64,000 bases of DNA from Urechidicola vernalis (GTDB lineage: Bacteria > Bacteroidota > Bacteroidia > Flavobacteriales > Flavobacteriaceae), in NCBI RefSeq assembly GCF_031846385.1, contig NZ_JAVRHV010000003.1:186001-250000 (forward strand), given 5' to 3'. Below the pieces are notes generated by a model. The model was not told the origin of the DNA. It saw only the letters and a program-made list of their open reading frames with translations, and did no database searches. Shown in pieces: positions 55,628 through 63,564 of the stretch (its first letter is position 1; the number at the start of each line of letters is the position of its first letter). The position numbers and the translations under genes were made by a program.

Positions 55628-57742
55628 TTAATGTAGCATTATTTCGTCTACGAATATCCAAGGTTTATCTCCGGCAGCGGGATGCGATGAGGGTAACTTT
55701 TTTGGATTACTAACTATTATTTTAAAAAATTGTGATTTGGTTTCGGGAATTTTTACAACGAAACGATTTATATGGCCAATAGCGGATGGTCCTAGACTTT
55801 TAATTTTTGTACTTCCTAAAAATTTATAAGGTCCTTGCTTGGAATTGGAAGTGTATAAAGAGATTTTATTTGGATATAAAATGTAATTGTTGAAGTTTTC
55901 TAAGCAATTCACAGATAATGAAGAAATAGATTTTTGCTCTTTTAAATCTACAATTGCTTCAATATCTAATCCGTTAAATCCAGTCCATTTTCCATCTCTA
56001 AAATTTAAAGATCCTTCTTCAAAATCAAATAGTTTTGCAGCTCCCGGATATCTTTTATCAGGATTAACTTTTAATGAGAAATCTTCAATTTGTACTCCGA
56101 TTTTAGAAAAACTCCGATTTAATGTTTCGCTTGGTAACCAATTGTTTTTATATACGCGTGCCATTAAATAAGCACCTTCCTTTAAAATTATTGGTTTTGT
56201 ATATAATTCCGAATGTTCATTAGGTTGTGTACTGTCCAATGAATATCGAATTTCTGCACCTCTCATTTTTGTTTCTAAACGAATAGATATAGTATCAACA
56301 AAAAGGGTTTTTTCTGTGTTTAAAACGGGCTTTTTTAAGGCTACTTTTTCTACAAATCCATCAAAAACACCATTGCTTATCGATACATTAAATTCTTTTT
56401 CCATATTACTCACATCACTACTAGCAATTTCTGAACTCCATGTATAAATCTTTGGAATAGGATTGTTTTCTAAAAGATCTTTTAACCCATTTAAAGTAAT
56501 TTTAGTATTGTACAGGTTGAGAAACTCCAAATCTTCTAGATTGGTTATTGCTGATAAGGTTTTATCCGCAATATCCGTATTATCGAGCCTAAGTCTTTTT
56601 AAATTTGAGAAACGTTCTAGATTTCCTAACATGTTATCTGAGATTCCAGAATTGTTTAAGTCTAATTCAACAATTTGTTCTACAATATTGTTTAATTTTT
56701 TTAGGTTTGCTTTCGTTGCGTTTTTTCCTAAAAATTTAACGGTTAATTCAGGTTTGTTGGGAACAATAGAAGTAACACTAAAGCCCGATTTCTGAACTTT
56801 TGAAATATCGGAATCCGATGCAAATGGAATTTTCTTTTTCTCGAGTATAAGATACTTTGTTGCAATTCGTTTTAAAGTATCATTAACAGGTAGTGAATGG
56901 ATTTTAGTCTGAAAGTCTGCATTATTACGAATCCAATATTTTAACACCCATAATTCGTCTTTAGTAAGTTGAGGTTTTCCTTCAGGCGGCATATGAGCAT
57001 CGTCTGTAATTGGAAGTAAAGCACTCGAATATATTAGGCTTTCAAACGGATCTTTTGGATGAAGAATAACTCCGCTTTCACCTCCTTTTAAAATGGTTTC
57101 TTTCGTTAGAAGAGATAAATCCCCTTTCTTTTTGGTCGAATTATGACACTGTATACATTTATCATCTAAGATTTTGCACACAACATTTTCGAATATTTTT
57201 AAACTATCAACTTCCAAAATTAAAGGTTCTTCTTGTGGTGCATAAGCGTATTCTGTAATAAAATTTTCACCATGTGTCAGGACGCTTCCATAATGCCCCG
57301 CTGCACTTAAACATGCAATTGTTAAAACAAAAAAGGGAAAGAAAAGTAACCTTGTATTCTTCTGAGTGGATTTACTCATAAAGAATAGGACGATAATCAT
57401 AACCGCTGCTGCAATTCCTAAATAAAAATGGAAGTCGAGTACGGATTCATCATAACCTCCTTCTAAGGATAAAAAATAACCTAGTAAACATGTTAATACT
57501 GCAAATACAGCTGAGAACCCTAAAGAATAATGAACTGCCTTATGTTGGTATTGTTTTTTTAATCGTCCAACAATATCTAAATAAAATGTTATTAGAAGGG
57601 CTCCAATAGGTAGATGTAAAATCAATGGATGAAACCGGCCTAAAAATAAAATTAGTCTAGAAGGTTCCTCAGAATCGCTATTTGCAAATGTAGAGATAGA
57701 AATAACCCCTATTAGAAATGTGAGAATATATTTTTTCAGCAT
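55628..57742 (-). CDS. DUF2231 / cytochrome c / LRR / chitobiase-C / discoidin chimera
   Basis: 704 residues with five modules. DUF2231-like membrane part with about four TM (25-155; RFHPLILHLPIGALLITFYL). Planctomycete-type cytochrome c with CIQCH at 196-200 and the heme-ligand-like HMPPEGKP near 250. Leucine-rich repeats at about 345-430 (IVELDLNNSGISDNML, LKRLRLDNTDIADKTL). A chitobiase C-terminal-like strand set at about 475-545 (IRYSLDSTQPNEHSELYTKP). A discoidin-like end at about 560-704, closing PWIFVDEIMLH. The combination suggests a haem protein held at the membrane that contacts glycan. Function unknown. Confidence 0.82.
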   Translation of the reverse strand: MLKKYILTFLIGVISISTFANSDSEEPSRLILFLGRFHPLILHLPIGALLITFYLDIVGRLKKQYQHKAVHYSLGFSAVFAVLTCLLGYFLSLEGGYDESVLDFHFYLGIAAAVMIIVLFFMSKSTQKNTRLLFFPFFVLTIACLSAAGHYGSVLTHGENFITEYAYAPQEEPLILEVDSLKIFENVVCKILDDKCIQCHNSTKKKGDLSLLTKETILKGGESGVILHPKDPFESLIYSSALLPITDDAHMPPEGKPQLTKDELWVLKYWIRNNADFQTKIHSLPVNDTLKRIATKYLILEKKKIPFASDSDISKVQKSGFSVTSIVPNKPELTVKFLGKNATKANLKKLNNIVEQIVELDLNNSGISDNMLGNLERFSNLKRLRLDNTDIADKTLSAITNLEDLEFLNLYNTKITLNGLKDLLENNPIPKIYTWSSEIASSDVSNMEKEFNVSISNGVFDGFVEKVALKKPVLNTEKTLFVDTISIRLETKMRGAEIRYSLDSTQPNEHSELYTKPIILKEGAYLMARVYKNNWLPSETLNRSFSKIGVQIEDFSLKVNPDKRYPGAAKLFDFEEGSLNFRDGKWTGFNGLDIEAIVDLKEQKSISSLSVNCLENFNNYILYPNKISLYTSNSKQGPYKFLGSTKIKSLGPSAIGHINRFVVKIPETKSQFFKIIVSNPKKLPSSHPAAGDKPWIFVDEIMLH

Positions 57743-57753
57743 CTATTTAATAA

Positions 57754-58554
57754 TTAATTAAAAATCCACTCATCCATAAACAACCAGCCTTTTTTTCCTT
57801 TGCCTTCGTGCCATGATGGGATTTCAGATTCATTTTCTATTTCTAATTCAATTGCAAGTACGGATTCTTCTATTGGTATGTTTAGTATTTGTATTGAAGA
57901 ATTTACATTTTTTTCTAAGGACTTTAATTCAGTAATTTCTTTTGAAATAAAAGTGTTTCCATCCTTTGAAATGGAAATTTTAATTAATCTAGGAGGAAAA
58001 ATCCATGAGCCAGGACTAGATAAATATCCTAAATCAATTGATGAAATATCTGTAGGCTTTTCAAAATAGACAGTGGCATGTGCTTTATTATCAAACCCTA
58101 ACCATTGCTTATCTCCAAAATTTAAAGAACCCTTTGTATGATTGGTCAATGTATTTTCTCCAGACCCAGAATATTTTTCACTTGGTCTTGAAATCCATTG
58201 AATTGATTTAATAGATTTTCCTTTTTTAGCAAGAGATGTTGTAATAGTTTGGCTTGGCACTAATTCTGGATGGAATGCTTTAAATTTAAAATTTATGGGC
58301 TCTGTAATTTTCAGTTCTCCATCAACCAATTTTGAATCCTTATTAGGTTCAGAATCATCTGTTGTGTATCTAATTTCGACATTCGGATAGTTCAATTCTG
58401 CGTTTAAGACTACAAAAGAATCAATTAATTGATTAGATATATGTATTGTTGGTTGAACCAATTGAACTTCAGATTTTTTTAAAAAATTAGAAGAACTTTT
58501 TTTACTACATGATATGAACGCTAAAGTTATTATTAAGAAAACTATCGTTCTCAT
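57754..58554 (-). CDS. Lipoprotein with chitobiase-C-like and discoidin-like domains
   Basis: 266 residues from the ATG at 58554, which overlaps the stop of the gene before it (ATGA) and gives a lipoprotein signal with FISC. A chitobiase C-terminal-type domain (about 35-105: VEIRYTTDDSEPNKDSKLVD) is joined to a discoidin-like domain (about 125-266: WLGFDNKAHATVYF, IKISISKDGNTF) ending GWLFMDEWIFN. It lacks any catalytic domain and looks like a pared-down version of the C-terminal half of the next gene, so probably a glycan-binding protein. Confidence 0.78.
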   Translation of the reverse strand: MRTIVFLIITLAFISCSKKSSSNFLKKSEVQLVQPTIHISNQLIDSFVVLNAELNYPNVEIRYTTDDSEPNKDSKLVDGELKITEPINFKFKAFHPELVPSQTITTSLAKKGKSIKSIQWISRPSEKYSGSGENTLTNHTKGSLNFGDKQWLGFDNKAHATVYFEKPTDISSIDLGYLSSPGSWIFPPRLIKISISKDGNTFISKEITELKSLEKNVNSSIQILNIPIEESVLAIELEIENESEIPSWHEGKGKKGWLFMDEWIFN

Positions 58555-59594
58555 ATTCGAGTTAATTTTATAGGGTAGGATTGCCCCGAATTCCATTGTG
58601 CAACGTATAGATTTTCTTCATCGTCTACACACACATCATGAGGGTATTGAAATAACCTAATACTTTGATACAATTGGTTTAATTTTCCTTGCTCATATCT
58701 TGGCACCGTTGCTCCAGGGCATGAAACAACTTTGTTGTTTTCATCCATAATTAATAAAAACCCTGAATCTTCATTAGGTGCTTCTTTAGATTTTAGAACG
58801 GCAAAATAAATGTCTTTTTTGTGAATAACTGGTCTGCAAATTAGCGCCCCGGGAACCGGAATAGATGATAAATAGTTGCCCTCTAAACTAAATCGTTTCA
58901 ATACATTTTGAGCTCTTGCAGAAATTAGTAGGCAAGGATTATTTGGATCTCTATCATCGTAGCAAATACCATGCGCATTCAAAAACTGATTGTTGTCGGT
59001 TCCTTTTCCGCCAAACATATTTAGTAATTCTCCTTTATGATTGTAATGTGAAATAAATTGATTTCCATAACCGTCTGCAACATAGAAATCACCATTTGGT
59101 AGAACGGTAGTCTCTGTTGGTTTAAATTCGTCTTTGGTTGGATACTTAGTCTTATCTGAAGGGAAGTCAATTTCAAAAACAACTTTACCATCAATAGTTG
59201 TTTTTATAACTTGATGTCTCTCATAATCGGTTATCAATAAAAAATCTTCACCATTTTCTTTAAGCAATGTTAATCCATGGCCTCCTGGGTAATTGGTTCC
59301 CCAAGTTTCCAAAAGTTTGCCAGATTTATCGTAAATAATTACATTGTTCTTTGTGTGGTTGGTTAACATTACCAATCTGCCCTTTGAATCTTGCACCATT
59401 TCATGGCAGTCCTTAACAGGGGTTTTGGTTGGATCTAAATTCCCCCAATTCATATCAACTTTATATTGGTACGAATTATGACCTATGATAATGTCTTCAT
59501 TTCTTCCAATTGAAAAAGCACTGCTATACATTGGGCTCGATAAAATGCCTAAGGTGGCAAATGATGATCGTTTTAAAAAACTACGTCTGCTCAT
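58551..59594 (-). CDS. Tat-exported beta-propeller (NHL/6-bladed) protein
   Basis: 347 residues. The N-terminus MSRRSFLKRSSFATLGILSS is a twin-arginine signal, so the protein is exported folded. The rest shows NHL-like repeats: KDCHEMVQDSKGRLVMLTNH, PGGHGLTLLKENGEDFLLIT, TETTVLPNGDFYVADGYGNQ, NAHGICYDDRDPNNPCLLIS and PHDVCVDDEENLYVAQWNSG, fitting a six-bladed propeller. No catalytic residues can be named. Between a DUF1501 protein and a discoidin lipoprotein. Confidence 0.85.
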   Translation of the reverse strand: MSRRSFLKRSSFATLGILSSPMYSSAFSIGRNEDIIIGHNSYQYKVDMNWGNLDPTKTPVKDCHEMVQDSKGRLVMLTNHTKNNVIIYDKSGKLLETWGTNYPGGHGLTLLKENGEDFLLITDYERHQVIKTTIDGKVVFEIDFPSDKTKYPTKDEFKPTETTVLPNGDFYVADGYGNQFISHYNHKGELLNMFGGKGTDNNQFLNAHGICYDDRDPNNPCLLISARAQNVLKRFSLEGNYLSSIPVPGALICRPVIHKKDIYFAVLKSKEAPNEDSGFLLIMDENNKVVSCPGATVPRYEQGKLNQLYQSIRLFQYPHDVCVDDEENLYVAQWNSGQSYPIKLTRI

Positions 59595-59603
59595 AAAAAT
59601 GGG

Positions 59604-61061
59604 TTAACTTAAAATATCGTGGTTAACATGACCGGCTATATCGGTTAGTCTGAATCTACGTCCTTGATGTTTATAAGTGAATTTTGTGTGATCTATTCCG
59701 GTTAAGTGCATTAAGGTTGCTTGTAAATCATGAACATGCATTGGGTCTTTTGCAATGTTATATCCGAATTCGTCTGTTTCTCCATAAGTAAATCCAGGTT
59801 TAATTCCACCACCGGCCATAAACATGGTAAAGCATCTTGGATGATGGTCTCTGCCATAAGTTGTATCCGTTAATGCCCCTTGGCTGTAGTTAGTTCTTCC
59901 GAATTCACCACCCCAAATAACCAATGTGTCATCTAACAGACCACGTTGTTTTAAATCCATTATTAAAGCAGCAGTGGCTTGATCCACATCTTTTGCTTGC
60001 CCACTTAATTGTGTTGGCAAATTATCATGTTGGTCCCAGCCCATGTGGTATAACTGAACAAAACGAACGTCTTTTTCAATTAATCTTCTTGCTAATAAAC
60101 AGTTTGCGGCATAGGTGCCAGGAATCATAGCGTCGGCGCCATACATTTGAATAATATGATCAGGTTCCTCATCAATATTCATGGTTTCTGGAACAGAAGT
60201 TTGCATTCTATAGGCCATTTCATATTGTGCAATTCTACTATTTATTTCAGGATCGCCAAATTCTTGTTCTTGTTTTTGATTTAATTCGCTAAGGTGATCT
60301 AGCATTTTACGACGTTCACTTCTGCTCATTCCTTCAGGATCTTTTAAATATAAAACAGGGTCTTTACCAGCTCTATATTGAACACCTTGATGCAGGGAAC
60401 TTAAAAAACCATTCCCCCATAAACGCGAATATAATGGTTGGCCAAACGGTCTACCAGAACCTCTAGAAAGTAGTACAGAAAAAGTTGGAAGATTGTCATT
60501 TAAACTACCTAAACCATAACTCATCCATGCACCGATACTTGGTCTGCCAGATTGTTGTGATCCTGTTTGAAAAAAAGTGATTGCCGGGTCATGATTGATG
60601 GCCTCGGTATGCATTGTTTTTATAAAACACAATTCATCTACAATTTTAGCAGTATAGGGCATAACTTCACTTACCCATGCTCTAGATTCTCCATATTGGT
60701 TAAATTTAAAATTACTACCAACCAATGGAAATCGTTCTTGTCCAGAAGTCATACCCGTTAATCGCTGTCCTTTACGAATGGAGTCTGGTAAGTCCTGACC
60801 TCTCATTTTATTCAACATAGGTTTATAATCGAATAAATCTAATTGAGAAGGTCCGCCACTTTGAAATAAATAAATTACACGTTTTGCTTTGGGTGCAAAA
60901 TGTGGTAGATTTAATCCAGTTGGGTTAACACTAGTTTCCTTAGAAAACATATTAAAAGGGTCTATCATAGAAGCAGCAGCCAATCCGCCTATTCCCAACC
61001 CTACCTTTTTTAAGAAATGTCTTCTGTTGTTATTTAAATGATGCTTTAAATGTTCTTCCAT
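59604..61061 (-). CDS. Tat-exported DUF1501 protein (sulfatase/phosphatase-fold)
   Basis: 485 residues. NNRRHFLKKVGLGIGGLAAA near the N-terminus is a twin-arginine signal. DUF1501 motifs follow: KRVIYLFQSGGPSQLDLFDY, EAINHDPAITFFQTGSQQSG, RPSIGAWMSYGLGS, LYHMGWDQHDNLPTQL and VIWGGEFGRTNYSQG, DHHPRCFTMFMAGGGIKPG. The family resembles alkaline-phosphatase/sulfatase folds but lacks the formylglycine CxPxR motif. It is almost always encoded beside DUF1549/DUF1553 proteins, as here (2-base gap). Common in Planctomycetota, patchy in Bacteroidota. Confidence 0.92.
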   Translation of the reverse strand: MEEHLKHHLNNNRRHFLKKVGLGIGGLAAASMIDPFNMFSKETSVNPTGLNLPHFAPKAKRVIYLFQSGGPSQLDLFDYKPMLNKMRGQDLPDSIRKGQRLTGMTSGQERFPLVGSNFKFNQYGESRAWVSEVMPYTAKIVDELCFIKTMHTEAINHDPAITFFQTGSQQSGRPSIGAWMSYGLGSLNDNLPTFSVLLSRGSGRPFGQPLYSRLWGNGFLSSLHQGVQYRAGKDPVLYLKDPEGMSRSERRKMLDHLSELNQKQEQEFGDPEINSRIAQYEMAYRMQTSVPETMNIDEEPDHIIQMYGADAMIPGTYAANCLLARRLIEKDVRFVQLYHMGWDQHDNLPTQLSGQAKDVDQATAALIMDLKQRGLLDDTLVIWGGEFGRTNYSQGALTDTTYGRDHHPRCFTMFMAGGGIKPGFTYGETDEFGYNIAKDPMHVHDLQATLMHLTGIDHTKFTYKHQGRRFRLTDIAGHVNHDILS

Positions 61062-61063
61062 AA

Positions 61064-63409
61064 TTATCCTTTTACGATGGCTTCATCTAAATTAAATACC
61101 AAACTTGTTAAAGTTGATAAACCATATATTTTTTCTGGAGCAATATTTTCGTTGCTCGTTTCAATTTTCGATGTTTCTGGATTAAAGTTGTTTTCAGAAT
61201 TTTCTAAAAATTCCATCAAATTATTCAATTCAGAACTGTCAGGGTTTCTAGAGGTGATTTTTCTGAAAATAGATGTAATTCTTTCTTCATCGGAAAGTTC
61301 ACTTTTGTTTAGCATTTCAACAGCTAACGTTTGAGATGCTTCTATTAATTGAGGGTCATTTAACATTACAAGTGCTTGTAATGGTGTGCTCGTTTTTTGA
61401 CGTTGTACAGTGCAGTCATCTCTACTGGCAGCATCAAAAGTTGTCATAGATGGAGGAGGTACAGTACGCTTCCAAAACGTATATAAACTTCTTCGGTGTA
61501 AGCTTTCTCCGGTGTCAGGTATGTATTTTGTAAGCCCTTGACCTGATGTAGTTTCAGCCCATAGACCTTCTGGTTGATAGGGTTTTACACTTGGTCCGCC
61601 TACTTTTTCAACTAACAATCCACTAACAGAAAGCGCATTGTCACGAATCATTTCTGCGGTTAATTTTGCCCTAGTATTTCTTGCTAAATAAACATTGTTA
61701 GGGTCGGTCGTTTGCAGTTTTGGAGTTGTTTTAGATGTTTGCTGGTAGGTTTGAGACATTGCAATTCTTTTCAACATTTTCTTCGTATCCCATCCATCTT
61801 CTCTATAGGTTATTGCTAGCCAGTCTAACAATTCTGGATGTGAAGGAAGATCACCTTGATTTCCAAAATCTGCCATAGACGCAACAAGTCCAACACCGAA
61901 CATCTGTTGCCATAATCTATTCACTGCCACTCTAGCCGTAAGCGGATTCTTTTCATCAAAGAACCAATTGGCCAGACCTAACCTGTTTTTATCATATTCG
62001 TCGGTAAATTCCAATAAAGCAGCCGGTGTAGAAAATTCAACTTCTTCAGTGGGATTATCGTAAACGCCTCTACCTAAAATGTGCGTTTTTCTTTTAAAAT
62101 CATCATCTTCTTTCATAACCATAAGATTCACTTTTTCAATAGAATCTGGCATTTTAATAAACGAAAGAACGTCTTCAATTTCCTTTGGTGTAATTTCAAT
62201 ATTAGGTTTTGGAATTTCGCTATAACCAATTTGCCCTTTTTCTTTTAACTGATTGAAAAAAGAATAGAACCCATAAAATTCTTCCATAGAAATAGGGTCA
62301 TACTTATGGTCATGACAACGTGCGCATTCCATGGTAAGACCAAGTAAAGCTTTAGCAGTGGTGTTGGTTCTATCCATTACATATTCTACACGATATTCCT
62401 CATCAATTACACCTCCTTCTTGAGTTATTTTATGGTTTCTGTTAAAGCCAGTGGCCACAATTTGCTCGAGCGTAGCTTCAGGTAATAGATCTCCTGCTAA
62501 CTGCCATTTAATAAATTCGTCATACGGTAAGTTTTTATTATAAGCATGAATTACCCAATCTCTCCATGGCCACATTACACGTTCTAAATCATCTTGATAT
62601 CCATGTGTATCTGCGTATCGAGCAACGTCCAACCATTCTGAAGTCATGCGTTCTCCGTATGCTTCAGATGCTAAAAGTTTATCAACAACTTTTTCATAAG
62701 CACTTTCGCTTTGATCCTGTAAAAAACTATCTAAATCATGAAGCGTAGGAGGTAGGCCTGTTAAATCGAAATAAACTCGTCTAATTAGTTTTTCTTTTGT
62801 TGCCTTTTCAGAAGGAGTAAGTCCTTTTTGAGATAGTTTATTTATTATGAAATTATCAATTTCATTGGCGGCTAAAATGTTGTTTTCAATTTCCGGAACG
62901 TTAGGATTTGTTGGTGGAATAAACGCCCAATGATCTTTCCATTCGGCCCCTTGTTCTACCCATTTTGTTAAAACCTTTTTTTCGTAATCTGAAAGGGTGA
63001 GATTAGAATGTACCGGTGGCATTATTTTCTCTTGGTCCGGATTGTTAATCCTAAACACTAGTTGACTATTTTCTAAATCGCCAGGAATTATGGCATGTCT
63101 ATCTAAGTTTTCTCCAATGGCGCCAAAAGCATTTTCTTTAATGTCTAATCTCAGCCCTGCTTCTCTAGTACCTTCATCTGGACCATGACATAGGTAACAC
63201 CTGTCGGACAGAATTGGTTTAACATCAAAAATATAATCAATTTTATCAGGTACGATTGTTTTAGATAATGCATTTGAACTTGCATATTCCTGATAACTAG
63301 GTTCAGAAGAACTCATTTTATTATTTCCAATTTTCACGAGAATTACGAGACAAAAAGGAATGAAAAAGAAGAGACCTAATTTTAAAAATGAAAACTTTTT
63401 TTGTGGCAC
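61064..63409 (-). CDS. PSCyt1/DUF1549/DUF1553 membrane-anchored cytochrome protein
   Basis: 781 residues. N-terminal anchor (LGLFFFIPFCLVILVKIG), then a cytochrome c-like PSCyt1 domain with CYLCH at 71-75 and MPPVHS as likely ligand region. DUF1549 follows (about 180-385: ANEIDNFIINKLSQKGLTPS, RRVYFDLTGLPPT) and carries a second CxxCH, CARCH at 362-366, in ECARCHDHKYDP. DUF1553 closes it (about 465-720: NPLTARVAVNRLWQQMFGVG, STPLQALVMLNDPQ). The start is GTG at 63407-63409; no in-frame ATG exists before the upstream stop. First gene of the long minus-strand run. Confidence 0.9.
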   Translation of the reverse strand: MPQKKFSFLKLGLFFFIPFCLVILVKIGNNKMSSSEPSYQEYASSNALSKTIVPDKIDYIFDVKPILSDRCYLCHGPDEGTREAGLRLDIKENAFGAIGENLDRHAIIPGDLENSQLVFRINNPDQEKIMPPVHSNLTLSDYEKKVLTKWVEQGAEWKDHWAFIPPTNPNVPEIENNILAANEIDNFIINKLSQKGLTPSEKATKEKLIRRVYFDLTGLPPTLHDLDSFLQDQSESAYEKVVDKLLASEAYGERMTSEWLDVARYADTHGYQDDLERVMWPWRDWVIHAYNKNLPYDEFIKWQLAGDLLPEATLEQIVATGFNRNHKITQEGGVIDEEYRVEYVMDRTNTTAKALLGLTMECARCHDHKYDPISMEEFYGFYSFFNQLKEKGQIGYSEIPKPNIEITPKEIEDVLSFIKMPDSIEKVNLMVMKEDDDFKRKTHILGRGVYDNPTEEVEFSTPAALLEFTDEYDKNRLGLANWFFDEKNPLTARVAVNRLWQQMFGVGLVASMADFGNQGDLPSHPELLDWLAITYREDGWDTKKMLKRIAMSQTYQQTSKTTPKLQTTDPNNVYLARNTRAKLTAEMIRDNALSVSGLLVEKVGGPSVKPYQPEGLWAETTSGQGLTKYIPDTGESLHRRSLYTFWKRTVPPPSMTTFDAASRDDCTVQRQKTSTPLQALVMLNDPQLIEASQTLAVEMLNKSELSDEERITSIFRKITSRNPDSSELNNLMEFLENSENNFNPETSKIETSNENIAPEKIYGLSTLTSLVFNLDEAIVKG

Positions 63410-63506
63410 AATGATAAATTTTGTTCAAAATACTAAAACATGGTCTTTTAAACGTCTTTTTTCGATGAATTACCAAATGTTAATGGTTAAGGTTCGACTA
63501 AAAAAA

Positions 63507-63539
63507 AAATCTCATTTCGTAAAATTTGAAATGAGATTT
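63507..63539 (-). terminator. Terminator after the chitobiase-type gene
   Basis: 12-bp perfect arms 63507-63518 and 63528-63539, nine-base loop. Read on the minus strand the hairpin is followed by a long T-run (complement of the A-run at 63500-63509). Confidence 0.88.
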
Positions 63540-63564
63540 GTCTTTTGGTTTTATTTATGTGGAA

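Noticed and set aside
58555..58596. Longer start for the discoidin lipoprotein
   Set aside because: It would overlap the preceding gene by 46 bases and put 14 residues before a clean lipoprotein signal; the ATGA overlap at 58551-58554 is much more natural.
59604..61061. A classical type I sulfatase
   Set aside because: No C/S-x-P-x-R formylglycine motif and strong DUF1501 signatures with a Tat signal.
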